NCBI GenBank assembly: GCA_963820395.1
Contig: CAWGAE010000012.1
Span: 290,801-354,800 of the forward strand
DNA from: DATFVJ01 sp963820395
GTDB taxonomy: Bacteria > Actinomycetota > Actinomycetes > Streptosporangiales > Streptosporangiaceae
Length of the DNA: 64,000 bases
Reading direction: 5' to 3'
Both the position numbers and the translations under genes were made by a program. Position 1 is the first letter of the stretch, and the number at the start of each line of letters is the position of its first letter. Of the stretch, positions 35,369 to 43,158 are shown in pieces. The notes beneath the pieces were generated by a model. That model saw only the letters and a program-made list of their open reading frames with translations, did not search any database and was not told where the DNA came from.

Positions 35369-35460
35369 GGGCCATGGCTGCTAGGGCGGTGCCGACGCGG
35401 CCGGTTCAAGTGACGTCGGGCCATGGCTGCTAGGGCGGTGCCGACGCGGCTGGTTCAAGT
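35369..35460. repeat. 43-base direct repeat, two copies
   Basis: The 43 bases at 35369-35411 (starting gggccatggctgctagg and ending ggttcaagt) recur at 35418-35460 with one mismatch and a 6-base spacer. Neither copy overlaps a gene. The ggttcaagt end resembles a tRNA T-loop, but no cloverleaf can be formed. Confidence 0.8.
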
Positions 35461-35490
35461 TACGCCGAGGCCAGTACGCTAACGACCGTC

Positions 35491-35511
35491 AAGCCCGCCC
35501 GCCGGGCTTTT
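35491..35511 (+). terminator. Intrinsic terminator-like hairpin in the leader of the IlvD-like gene
   Basis: AAGCCCG (35491-35497) pairs with CGGGCTT (35503-35509) around a 5-base loop and is followed by a T run (35508-35511). No rightward gene ends here; it lies about 50 bases upstream of the IlvD-like start. It could therefore be an attenuator of that gene's leader transcript. Confidence 0.5.
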
Positions 35512-35518
35512 GCATAGC

Positions 35519-35544
35519 GCATTTTGCCGGCAACAGCAAAATGC
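35519..35544 (+). promoter_or_regulatory. Hairpin directly before the ribosome site of the IlvD-like gene
   Basis: GCATTTTGC (35519-35527) pairs perfectly with GCAAAATGC (35536-35544) around 8 bases. The next base starts the ribosome site AGGAGGG (35545-35551). A stem abutting the ribosome site could control initiation or mRNA stability. Confidence 0.5.
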
Positions 35545-35562
35545 AGGAGGGTACAAATTGGA

Positions 35563-37425
35563 ATGAATGCACGCGATTACGGTAACGGCGCTGATGGCGG
35601 TAGCGGCGGTAACGGAGCTGATGGCGGTAACGGAGCTAACGGCGAAACCGAGGTCACGCCCACCAAAAGCGCCGCCCAGGCCAGCTTTACATCGACCAAC
35701 CCTGGCCGCGACGCCCAGCGCGTCGGTACCGCGCGATTCCTCGGGCAAGATCCCTACAAGATCCATCAGTCCGTGTGGGCCGTCACCGGCAGCCTTGGCG
35801 ACAGCCAGTGTTACCTTGGCGTCACGCAAAAAGTCCGCGCCGTACAGGCAGCACTGTCGGCGCGCGTTCGGCAAGATGACCTGCCCATTCGTCTCATTCA
35901 CCCCGCCTATACCATTGGTGTCTCCGACGGGCAGCTCAATGGTACCGACAACATGCGGTATTCGCTTATCGGCCGCGAACTCACGAATGAAAGCATCGAT
36001 CTGCATCTTAACGGCAGCGACATTAGAGGTCTAATTGCAGTCGTAGCCTGCGACAAACCACCGGTTGGGACGCTGGCGGCCATCCTCGAGCATAATCAAC
36101 CGGCCATTATGCTCTCCGATGGCTCTATCCGCCCCGGTGCTGATCCCGCGACGCATGAGCGTATCGATATCGTCACGGGTTTTCAGGTCGCTGGCGACCC
36201 CGACGTGGCCACCAGAAACCGCATCGCGCTAAACGCTTGCCGCGGTCTGGGCAGCTGCAGCGGCATGTTCACCTACAACACCATGCAAACCTTCATCGCG
36301 GTCGCGGGTATGGAGCCATTGCACATGGTGTCCCCCGCCGCTGAAGACGAGCGGCGCCTCCGGGACTTCCCGGACCAGCTCATCGATTGCCTTCTCACCA
36401 TGACCAAGAAGGGCATCAAACCCCGCGACATCGTCACCCCCGCGTCGCTCAAGAACGCTCTCACCGTTGCTATCGCCATGGGTGGCTCAACCAACGTCGC
36501 GCTGCACAGCGTCGAAATCTCTCGCGCCGCCGGTATTGATCTCTGGAAGGATGTCATCAGCCAAGAAGAATTTAATAACCTCTCACGCCGGGTCCCGGTA
36601 CTCGTCAACGCTCGGCCCTTCGGCGTTTACTCCATGGTCGACATCGATGAGTCAGGCGGGCTCCAAACCATCGTCAAGGAGCTCCTGGACGCCAAGTTGC
36701 TCGACGGCACCGCCACCACCTGCACCGGCGAAACCCTAGCCACTCAAGTCGCCCGGCTTGAACCCCGGAAGCCCGACCACGAGGTGATCTTCTCCCTCGC
36801 AAAACCCTTCAAGGAAACCGGGGGCCTACGGCTGCTGAGCGGCAATCTTGCGCCTGATGGCGGCGCCATCATCAAAGTCGCCGGCGTGGAAGGTGGCATC
36901 AAGAGCGGCATCTTCAGGGGCCGGGCGCGCACCTTCAACAGCGAGCGCGAACTTATCGGCGCACTTGAGACAACGCCCGACATCTTTGCCGACAAAGACA
37001 TGGTGGTTATCCGATACGAAGGCCCACGGGGCGCTCCGGGCATGCCTGAACTACTCGACCCCACGTCCCGTATTACGGCCTTGTGCCGACAAAAAGGTAT
37101 CACCATTGCTCTGATGACCGACGCCCGTTTCTCCGGCGGCTCCGTCGGTATGGTAATCGGTCATGTCGGACCGGAAGCCTATCTCGGTGGACCAATCGCT
37201 CTCATTCAAGACGGCGACACCATAGTAGTCGACCTAAACCACGATCGCCTCGACTGCGCCGAGTTCGCCGAGCCCAAGACCTACGCCGCTCGCGCAAGAG
37301 CGTGGCAGGAAGCCGCCGAGAAGCACGGTGGCATTCACCCCAACGCCGGACCCGTTACCAACCGGTTGCTCGAGCGAATGCGCGCCACCGCCCGGCCCGC
37401 TCTCCTTGGCGGCGGCATGACCTGA
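35563..37425 (+). CDS. IlvD/Edd family dehydratase, divergent
   Basis: A 620-residue iron-sulphur dehydratase related to dihydroxy-acid dehydratase (branched-chain amino acids) and 6-phosphogluconate/sugar-acid dehydratases. The three cluster Cys positions are recognisable: Cys83 in GDSQCYLG, Cys163 in VACDKPPVG and Cys232 in GSCSGMFTYNTM. GVSDGQLNGTDNMRYSL and the C-terminal DARFSGGSVGMVIGHVGPEA are family signatures. The motifs differ from true IlvD (normally GCDKNMPG and CGGMYTANTM), so a sugar-acid substrate is as likely. ATG 35563 follows AGGAGGG by 11 bases. Residues 6-28 are a Gly/Asn/Asp tract coded by a short repeat. Codon use is less GC-extreme than in the neighbours, which suggests horizontal acquisition. 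Confidence 0.8.
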   Translation: MNARDYGNGADGGSGGNGADGGNGANGETEVTPTKSAAQASFTSTNPGRDAQRVGTARFLGQDPYKIHQSVWAVTGSLGDSQCYLGVTQKVRAVQAALSARVRQDDLPIRLIHPAYTIGVSDGQLNGTDNMRYSLIGRELTNESIDLHLNGSDIRGLIAVVACDKPPVGTLAAILEHNQPAIMLSDGSIRPGADPATHERIDIVTGFQVAGDPDVATRNRIALNACRGLGSCSGMFTYNTMQTFIAVAGMEPLHMVSPAAEDERRLRDFPDQLIDCLLTMTKKGIKPRDIVTPASLKNALTVAIAMGGSTNVALHSVEISRAAGIDLWKDVISQEEFNNLSRRVPVLVNARPFGVYSMVDIDESGGLQTIVKELLDAKLLDGTATTCTGETLATQVARLEPRKPDHEVIFSLAKPFKETGGLRLLSGNLAPDGGAIIKVAGVEGGIKSGIFRGRARTFNSERELIGALETTPDIFADKDMVVIRYEGPRGAPGMPELLDPTSRITALCRQKGITIALMTDARFSGGSVGMVIGHVGPEAYLGGPIALIQDGDTIVVDLNHDRLDCAEFAEPKTYAARARAWQEAAEKHGGIHPNAGPVTNRLLERMRATARPALLGGGMT

Positions 37426-37553
37426 GCACGGTCGCGACCACAGACACGAGGGTCTTGAGCTACGTCCGGCGGCGGGCCCGCCGTGTGCCATCGGCGCCGG
37501 TCGTACGGGGGGCCGGGGACGGCCCGGCGCGACGATCGGAGAGCCGCGTCGGC

Positions 37554-38534
37554 CTAGATCTCGGGATCCTCGCCCCGCCGGTCCTGCTGGGCGAGGAATT
37601 GCTCGAACTGGGTGGCAAGTTCCTCGGCGGTCGGCAGGCGGCCCGAATCGTCGGACAACAGGCTGTCACGTTCACTGGCGCCGGCAAACGCCTCGTACTG
37701 CTCTTCCAGTGCGCGCACGAGAGACCTGATTTCCTCGGAACCTTCGACCTGCCGGGTGATCTCGGCATCCGCGCGCTCGGCCCGCTCGCGCAGTGGGCCG
37801 ACAGGTAGGGCAAGGCCGGTGGCGGCGATGACCGCCTCGAGCGCGGTCACCGCCGCTGCGGGATACGGTGCCTGCGCCAGGTAGTGCGGCACGTGCACGG
37901 CAAACCCGATCGCGTCGTGGCCGGATTCGCCAAGCCGCAGTTCGAGCAGGGCGCTGGCGCTGCCGGGCACCTGCACCCGGTTCAGGAAGGGCTTATAGCC
38001 GGCGACGAGCTCGGGCCGGGTCGCATGCGCCGTCACGCCAAGTGGCCGGGTGTGGGGAACCGCCATCGGAATGCCGTGAAACCCGACCGCGGTCCGCACC
38101 TTCAGGCGCTTTACCAGGCCGAGGACGGCCGCAAGGAAACGCTCCCACTCATGGTCCGGCTCCGGTCCGGTGAGCAGCAGGAAGGGGGTACCGTCCGCGT
38201 CCTGGACGAGATACAGCACCAGTTCGGGAGGATCGTAACTCTCCCAGTGATCCTTAACGAAGATCATGAGGGGCCGTCGGGATCTGTAGTCGATCAGCCG
38301 GTCCACGTCGAAGGTCGCGAGGGCACGGTGCTCGAGGGCGCTGAGCAGGTGCTCTGTCACAAGGGCTCCGGGTGCGCCCGCGTCGATGAAGCCGTCGAGG
38401 CTGTACAGCATGACCGGGCTCGCCAGCTCGGGCAGGTCGGCGTCAAGCGTGTACAGATCTTCTGGATCCGGCAACGCGACCACAGCCTTCCCTTGACCTC
38501 GCGCGCGAACCTCGATGTCGCGCCGCTCCTGCAC
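37554..38534 (-). CDS. PAC2 family protein (proteasome-assembly-chaperone-like)
   Basis: A protein of about 326 residues whose core MLYSLDGFIDAGAPGALVTE starts a PAC2 domain. RRPLMIFVKDHWESYDPPEL, FLLLTGPEPDHEWERFLAAV, TAVGFHGIPMAVPHTRPLGV and GFAVHVPHYLAQAPYPAAAV follow. The C-terminal 80 residues are charged and helical, probably coiled coil (EGSEEIRSLVRALEEQYEAF). Actinobacterial PAC2 proteins are thought to relate to proteasome function; no activity is shown by sequence. The GTG start at 38534 is the best guess, as no ribosome site is clear and the frame is open to 38618. Confidence 0.7.
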   Translation of the reverse strand: MQERRDIEVRARGQGKAVVALPDPEDLYTLDADLPELASPVMLYSLDGFIDAGAPGALVTEHLLSALEHRALATFDVDRLIDYRSRRPLMIFVKDHWESYDPPELVLYLVQDADGTPFLLLTGPEPDHEWERFLAAVLGLVKRLKVRTAVGFHGIPMAVPHTRPLGVTAHATRPELVAGYKPFLNRVQVPGSASALLELRLGESGHDAIGFAVHVPHYLAQAPYPAAAVTALEAVIAATGLALPVGPLRERAERADAEITRQVEGSEEIRSLVRALEEQYEAFAGASERDSLLSDDSGRLPTAEELATQFEQFLAQQDRRGEDPEI

Positions 38535-38881
38535 GTAAACAACGTAAGGCCTGGCATGAGCCCACACGGCACAGTGCCACGTCGCGGTAACTGCTGCGCA
38601 CGGGGATCTGGTGGGCAACAGGGCATAGCCGGACGATCGGAACCGCGCTATTCGGTTAGCGGCCGACCGGCGTGTCCGCCCAAGCCAGCCCCTCCAAGTG
38701 GAGCAGATGCTCCACGTGGAGGACTCGCCGCGCCGTGCGAGTTGGTTCGCCGACTGATCGGGAACCTCGCCTGGTCCTCGCGGCGAGGCTGCGCTTTCCT
38801 GTCGCCGAGTGCGGGGATCCGCAGTCGTCCTCCCGGACCAGCACTGCCCTGACGACGGCCGCGGCGCCCGCCACCCGCGGG
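38535..38881. other. Intergenic region between HhH-GPD and PAC2 genes
   Basis: About 350 bases without a supported gene. The only clear structure is a near-perfect 15-bp inverted repeat at 38691-38722. The remaining frames look like shadows. Confidence 0.4.
38691..38722. promoter_or_regulatory. 15-bp inverted repeat with 2-base spacer
   Basis: CCTCCAAGTGGAGCA (38691-38705) and TGCTCCACGTGGAGG (38708-38722) pair with one mismatch. The tight spacer suits a dimeric-regulator operator better than a terminator. It lies 160 bases before the PAC2 gene and 160 bases after the HhH-GPD gene. Confidence 0.45.
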
Positions 38882-39472
38882 TTAACTGCGGGTCCGTGTC
38901 TGGCCGGCCGCCTTGGCGGCGGCCTTCCTCTCCTGCTTGTGCGCCCGTACCTTGCCGAGCGATTCCTCGTCCGCGATGTCGGCGACCGAATGGAAGATGC
39001 CTTCCTCGCCGAAGGGTCCAGCTGCCGCGCGCCAGCCGTCCGGCCGTACGCCGAACTGCTTGCCGAGCAGCGCCACGAAGATCTGCGCCTTCTGCGGTCC
39101 GAAACCGGGCAGCCCAGACACCCGCCTGAGCAGATCCTGGCCGCTTGCCGCACCGGACCAGATCCGGGCGGCGTCGCCGTCGTATTCCGTGGTGATCAAG
39201 CGGGCCAGTTCCTGGACCCGTGCGGCCATGGCGCGAGGGTAGCGGTGCAGGGCGGGCCGCTCGCTGAACACGTCGGTGAGCGCCTCCGGGTCGTAGCCCG
39301 CGAGTTCCTCGGCGGTCGGCTCGTGCCCAAGCCGTCGCGCCAGGTCGTGCGGTGCGCTGAAGGCGCGTTCCATCGGGACTTGCTGATCGAGCAGCATCCC
39401 GATGAGCAGCGCAAGCGGGCTGCGGGCAAGAAGCGCGTTGGCATCAGGATCAATGGGCAACGAGAGCGTCAT
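38882..39472 (-). CDS. HhH-GPD-type base-excision DNA repair protein
   Basis: A 196-residue all-helical protein: SPLALLIGMLLDQQVPMERA opens the domain and GLPGFGPQKAQIFVALLGK is the helix-hairpin-helix DNA-backbone-binding motif. It belongs to the short actinobacterial HhH-GPD glycosylase-like family. There is no iron-sulphur Cys cluster, and the catalytic residue is not obvious. The C-terminus is Lys/Arg/Ala-rich. ATG 39472 has GGAGG six bases upstream and is preferred to the in-frame ATG at 39502. Confidence 0.75.
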   Translation of the reverse strand: MTLSLPIDPDANALLARSPLALLIGMLLDQQVPMERAFSAPHDLARRLGHEPTAEELAGYDPEALTDVFSERPALHRYPRAMAARVQELARLITTEYDGDAARIWSGAASGQDLLRRVSGLPGFGPQKAQIFVALLGKQFGVRPDGWRAAAGPFGEEGIFHSVADIADEESLGKVRAHKQERKAAAKAAGQTRTRS

Positions 39473-39612
39473 GTGAGCCTCCGGAATGTCGCCGTCCATC
39501 ATGCCTGATCACTGTGGCACGAAATGGAGGTACCACCTGCCTTGACGCTGGTGAGGCTCGAACTCAACGGTGCTTCCCGCCCGATGCCGATCTCGGCGCG
39601 GGGCGCGGCATG

Positions 39613-40452
39613 TCAAAGCTTGAAGACCTGCTCGGCGTTGCGGCCGAGGATGCCCGAGGTCACGTCGGCCGCCAGCCCGAGGTCCCGGACAGCGGCCACG
39701 TTCCTTGCCATGCCCGGGACGCCTGGCCAGTCACTGCCGAAGATGAACCTGCTCGCCAGCCGCGGGAGGTTGTGGCGAGCGTAATATTCCGGCAGCCGGC
39801 GCGGTGGCAACCCGGCGATGTCGATCCAGACATTGTCGTAACTCAGTGCGAGGAACGCCGCGGTGTCGAACGACCAGCCGCGCCCGCCGTGTGCGAGCAC
39901 GAACGTGCAGCCAGGGAAGTCGCGGACGACATCGGCGAGATAATCGAGGCTGGCGAACCGGTTGCGCGCGCCGGGGAACGTGCTCGTTCCCGCGTGCACG
40001 ATGACCGGGACGCGCTCGGCCTCGCAGTACGCGTAAACGGGGTAGAGCTCGGCCGAGTCCATCGCGAAGCCGGCGTGCACCGGATGCAGCTTTAGCGCTA
40101 TCGCGCCGAGGTCAAGCTGACGGCGCAGTTCCGCGAGAAGCGGGTGGTGGATGTGTGGGTTGATGTTCGCGACGAGGCGGAACCGGTACGCGTCGTATTT
40201 GGCGAACGGGATCGCATCCTCGATGGTTTGCCAGCCGGTGACCCGTGGGCTGTACTCGCTGAAAACGAGGACGCTGTCCACGCCCTCGGCGTCGAGGTGG
40301 CACGCGAACACGTCGGGCCGGGGACGGCCGTCGGGGCCGTAAAGGCCAGGGAGATCGCCGTCGGCGAAACCGCCGCGCCAGACGGGTAGGGGCACCTTCA
40401 GGCTAGTCAGGGTCGCGATGTGCACATGGGCGTCGATCACCGGGGTGGTCAT
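39613..40452 (-). CDS. Metal-dependent amidohydrolase (amidohydrolase_2 type)
   Basis: A 279-residue TIM-barrel hydrolase of the ACMSD/gamma-resorcylate decarboxylase-like group. It begins VIDAHVHIA (metal-binding HxH), has LKLHPVHAGF, VIVHAGTSTF and FVLAHGGRG (the His residues of later strands), and IFGSDWPGVPG (the final-strand Asp). Members hydrolyse or decarboxylate small cyclic or aromatic acids; the substrate is unknown. Its ATG overlaps the stop of the thioesterase gene upstream (ATGA), so the pair is coupled and may act on one CoA-linked pathway. Confidence 0.75.
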   Translation of the reverse strand: MTTPVIDAHVHIATLTSLKVPLPVWRGGFADGDLPGLYGPDGRPRPDVFACHLDAEGVDSVLVFSEYSPRVTGWQTIEDAIPFAKYDAYRFRLVANINPHIHHPLLAELRRQLDLGAIALKLHPVHAGFAMDSAELYPVYAYCEAERVPVIVHAGTSTFPGARNRFASLDYLADVVRDFPGCTFVLAHGGRGWSFDTAAFLALSYDNVWIDIAGLPPRRLPEYYARHNLPRLASRFIFGSDWPGVPGMARNVAAVRDLGLAADVTSGILGRNAEQVFKL

Positions 40453-40877
40453 GCCTGCGCGCTCCCGCTGTCACGGCCAAGGACGCTCGGCGAGGCGACG
40501 TTCGCCAGCCGCACTTCGCCCCTGGCGAGTTCCCGGCCGGCATCGTCGGAGATCACGACCTGCCAGAGCTGCTGCGTCCGGCCACGATGGATCGGGGTCG
40601 CGACCGCGGTGAGGCGGCCGGACCTCACCGCGCGCAGGAAGTTGGTGTGGTTAGCCACCCCCACGACGTGGCCACGGTCTCCGATCCACAACGCGGCGCC
40701 CACGCTCGCCACGGTCTCCACCAAAGAGCAGTGCACGCCGCCGTGCAGAATCCCGTACGGCTGCAGCAACTCGGGCATGATCTCGCAGGTGGCCACCGTG
40801 CGATCGGCGCCAAGCTCAGTGAATTCGATGCCAAGGAACTTCGCGAATCCGGCGGCCAACGCATCGGGCACTTGCAT
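40449..40877 (-). CDS. PaaI-type acyl-CoA thioesterase
   Basis: A 142-residue hot-dog-fold thioesterase. ELLQPYGILHGGVHCSLVET contains the HGG turn and the acidic residue used by PaaI-type enzymes. VGVANHTNFLRAVRSG and GRTQQLWQVVI complete the fold. They hydrolyse aromatic or other acyl-CoA thioesters, often relieving dead-end CoA intermediates. ATG 40877 follows GGAGAG and fits the family length; the frame extends to 40976 without coding look. First gene of a two-gene unit with the amidohydrolase. Confidence 0.8.
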   Translation of the reverse strand: MQVPDALAAGFAKFLGIEFTELGADRTVATCEIMPELLQPYGILHGGVHCSLVETVASVGAALWIGDRGHVVGVANHTNFLRAVRSGRLTAVATPIHRGRTQQLWQVVISDDAGRELARGEVRLANVASPSVLGRDSGSAQA

Positions 40878-41103
40878 GGTCTCTCCTCGAACGTCGCCGC
40901 GGACGGCGGCGTAGCGGACGGCGTCGTCGCGCCGGCCGTCTTCACTGTGCTGCAAGTCTCCACCATCGGCCAGCACGGCCGCGGGCCGCGGTCACGGACG
41001 CGCCAGCCGGAACATCCGGCCGGGTATCTCGACGCACCGCAACGGCGGAAACGGACGCGCCGCGAAACGCCGGGGGACAGGTGAATCCCACGTTCCCACG
41101 GGG

Positions 41104-41997
41104 ATGACTACGACCGTGGGCAAGATCCTGGTGGGTACGGCGTCGTGGACGGACAAGACGCTGCTGGCCTCCGGCTGGTATCCGGAGAGCGCGGGCACTC
41201 CAGAAGAACGGCTAGCCTACTACGCCAGCCAGTTCCCCCTGGTTGAGGTGGACTCAACGTATTACGCGCCGCCCGCCCAGCGCACGGTACAGCTGTGGCG
41301 TGACCGTACCCCGGCGCAGTTCACCTTTAACGTCAAGGCATTCTCCCTGCTCACGCAGCATCCCACGCGGCCGGGAGCGCTGTACAAGGATCTCCGCGAG
41401 CAGCTGGGCGACCCGCAGAAGAATCTTTACCTGCGCGACGTCGCCCCCGCTGTCGTCGATGAGATCTGGAAACGTTTCCTTGATGCGCTCTGGCCACTGC
41501 ACGAGGCCAGCAAGCTCGGCGCGCTCTTGTTCCAGTTCCCGCAGTGGTTCGTGATTGGCCGGGCGAGGAAGCAGTACCTGCTGGAATGCAAGGCGCGGTG
41601 TGATCCGCTCCGGGTCTGCGTCGAGTTCCGCAACCATACCTGGATGAGCGAGCAGAACCGCGACGAGACCCTGGACTTCCTGCGCAAGTACGGCCTCGCG
41701 TACGTCAGCGTGGACATGCCCCAGGGTCATCCGAGCTCGATCCCGCCGGTGCTTGCCGCGACGGCACCGCTTGCCGTGGCCCGATTCCACGGTCACTCGG
41801 GCAAGTGGACAAGCAAGGATATTCACGAGCGGTTCGGCTACTTGTACTCAGCGGGCGAACTGCGGGAGTGGGCCCCCGCGCTGCGTCGACTGGCCGGCGA
41901 GGCCGACATCACCCATATCTTGATGAACAACTGTTACCGGGATTACGCCCAGGTCAACGCCAGGCAGCTCGCTGATCTTCTGGCCGCACAGGACTAA
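41104..41997 (+). CDS. DUF72 family protein
   Basis: A 297-residue TIM-barrel-like DUF72 protein. It starts ILVGTASWTDKTLL, followed by AYYASQFPLVEVDSTYYAPP, FTFNVKAFSLLTQHP, GALLFQFPQWF, CVEFRNHTWM and ITHILMNNCYRDYAQVNARQ, the usual series of conserved blocks. The biochemical role of DUF72 is unsettled; nothing here adds to it. It faces the XRE-cupin gene across a palindromic element. Confidence 0.8.
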   Translation: MTTTVGKILVGTASWTDKTLLASGWYPESAGTPEERLAYYASQFPLVEVDSTYYAPPAQRTVQLWRDRTPAQFTFNVKAFSLLTQHPTRPGALYKDLREQLGDPQKNLYLRDVAPAVVDEIWKRFLDALWPLHEASKLGALLFQFPQWFVIGRARKQYLLECKARCDPLRVCVEFRNHTWMSEQNRDETLDFLRKYGLAYVSVDMPQGHPSSIPPVLAATAPLAVARFHGHSGKWTSKDIHERFGYLYSAGELREWAPALRRLAGEADITHILMNNCYRDYAQVNARQLADLLAAQD

Positions 41998-42024
41998 CCG
42001 CAGGCCGCGGCCCGCCTCGCTCAT

Positions 42025-42080
42025 TTCATGATCCCGTCATTTGTTGGAAGCATTTTCAGGAAAGTGACCGGGATCATGAA
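42025..42080. repeat. Dispersed palindromic element, copy B; may terminate convergent genes
   Basis: TTCATGATCCCGTCA (42025-42039) pairs with TGACCGGGATCATGAA (42065-42080) with one bulge. Read on the minus strand it matches copy A at 35260-35309, including the loop word atgcttccaa. It sits between convergent genes, so it can double as a terminator. Confidence 0.7.
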
Positions 42081-42166
42081 AGCGGCCATCGCCGCGGGCG
42101 GCGCGGGGCACCAGTCAAGGGGAGACGAACGCGGTTAGTCTAATGAATGCCGAACGCCACGGTCGC

Positions 42167-42835
42167 TCAGCCGGATACGAACCAGACGCCGATGGCGGGA
42201 CGCGGCGCGTCGTTCCGGTAGCGGTGCCGCGTCGACGACCTGAAGCTGACCGACTGGCCGGCGGTAAGGAGTTGCTCCTCATCGCCGAGAGTCAAGATCA
42301 GCTCACCTTCCACCAGGTAGACGTACTCCGCGCCCGCGTGCCGCATGAGCAGGCCGGCACCCGATGACGTTCCGCCGGGCGGGTAGGTGACAAGCAGGAA
42401 ATCGACCTGGACGCCCGGCACGTAGCCGAGCCGTTCCCAGGTCACACCGGAATCCAGCAGGAGCACCTCGCGTTCGTCGGCCCGGAACACGGGGCCGGAG
42501 CGGCGCACCGCCGCGAGCGCTTCGGCCGGAGTCAGCGCGGCGGGTGACGATAGTGCGCTGGCCGAGCACGCTGCCCCGGGCGCGGAGGCCGCCGCAGTGA
42601 GCAGCCCAGCGGGCGGAGCGTCGGTCGGCGGGAAGACGTCCTGGATCGAGATGCCCAGGGCCGTTGTGATCGCGTACAGGGTACTGACGGACGGCTGGCA
42701 CTTGCCGGTCTCGATCTGGGAGATGAGGCTCGCCGAGACCTCCACGCTGCGAGCGAGACTCCGCAGGCTGATCCTGCGTCTGGTCCTCTCCGCACGGATC
42801 CGTTCACCGATCCGGGGGTCAACGGCAGGTGCCAA
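42167..42835 (-). CDS. XRE-family regulator with C-terminal cupin domain
   Basis: About 222 residues. The N-terminal helix-turn-helix is RSLARSVEVSASLISQIETG, with GKCQPSVSTLYAITTALGI completing the XRE fold. After a 60-residue linker comes a cupin (AGAEYVYLVEGELILTLG, then LLTAGQSVSFRSSTRHRYRN). Such regulators sense small metabolites and often control amino-acid, polyamine or sulphur-compound genes. A TTG at 42835, preceded six bases away by AGGAGG, is preferred to the longer frame. The hydroxyacid dehydrogenase beyond is divergent and could be a target. Confidence 0.8.
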   Translation of the reverse strand: MAPAVDPRIGERIRAERTRRRISLRSLARSVEVSASLISQIETGKCQPSVSTLYAITTALGISIQDVFPPTDAPPAGLLTAAASAPGAACSASALSSPAALTPAEALAAVRRSGPVFRADEREVLLLDSGVTWERLGYVPGVQVDFLLVTYPPGGTSSGAGLLMRHAGAEYVYLVEGELILTLGDEEQLLTAGQSVSFRSSTRHRYRNDAPRPAIGVWFVSG

Positions 42836-43158
42836 CGGCTCTCCTCCTCTCCACAGAACCGTACAGCTAGTGGCTGTCACGCTGGTCGCCGCGACGGCCA
42901 GCGTTGCCGTGCCACCCCGGAGCCGTTAAGGATAAGCGTGACGCCAAACACGGCAAAATCCCGAGCCAGCACAACGCGGGCCAGGGCGACATCCCGTACC
43001 GTCGTTAGTGATGTTGTCCCGAACCCCGCGAGGCCGGGCTGGCCGGACCGCGGGCCCAACCCGCCATGCTGGCGGATAATCGTCGGTCAGCCGTGGTCGC
43101 TCAGAATCTGGCTCAGGATCGCGAGCCCGCAACGACCGATGAAGGACCTGACAAATCG
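42836..43158. other. Divergent intergenic region
   Basis: Lies between the XRE-cupin regulator and the dehydrogenase. I see no gene and no strong motif; promoters of both flanking genes must be here. The frame into the dehydrogenase is open from 43066 without a ribosome site. Confidence 0.35.

Larger units (their letters stand above)
34999..35562. other. Repeat-rich non-coding region between glutamine synthetase homologue and IlvD-like gene
   Basis: No gene is supported. The left part has near-repeats of acacggttgctgaacggctgg (about 35096 and 35190) and related cgcggttgcc words. Then come a palindromic element (35260-35309), a 43-base direct repeat (35369-35460) and two hairpins just before the IlvD-like gene. 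It must also contain promoters of the two divergent genes. Confidence 0.6.

Noticed and set aside
35395..35460. tRNA-like ggttcaagt T-loop motif, twice
   Set aside because: No acceptor, D or anticodon arm can be drawn around it; it is part of a direct repeat.
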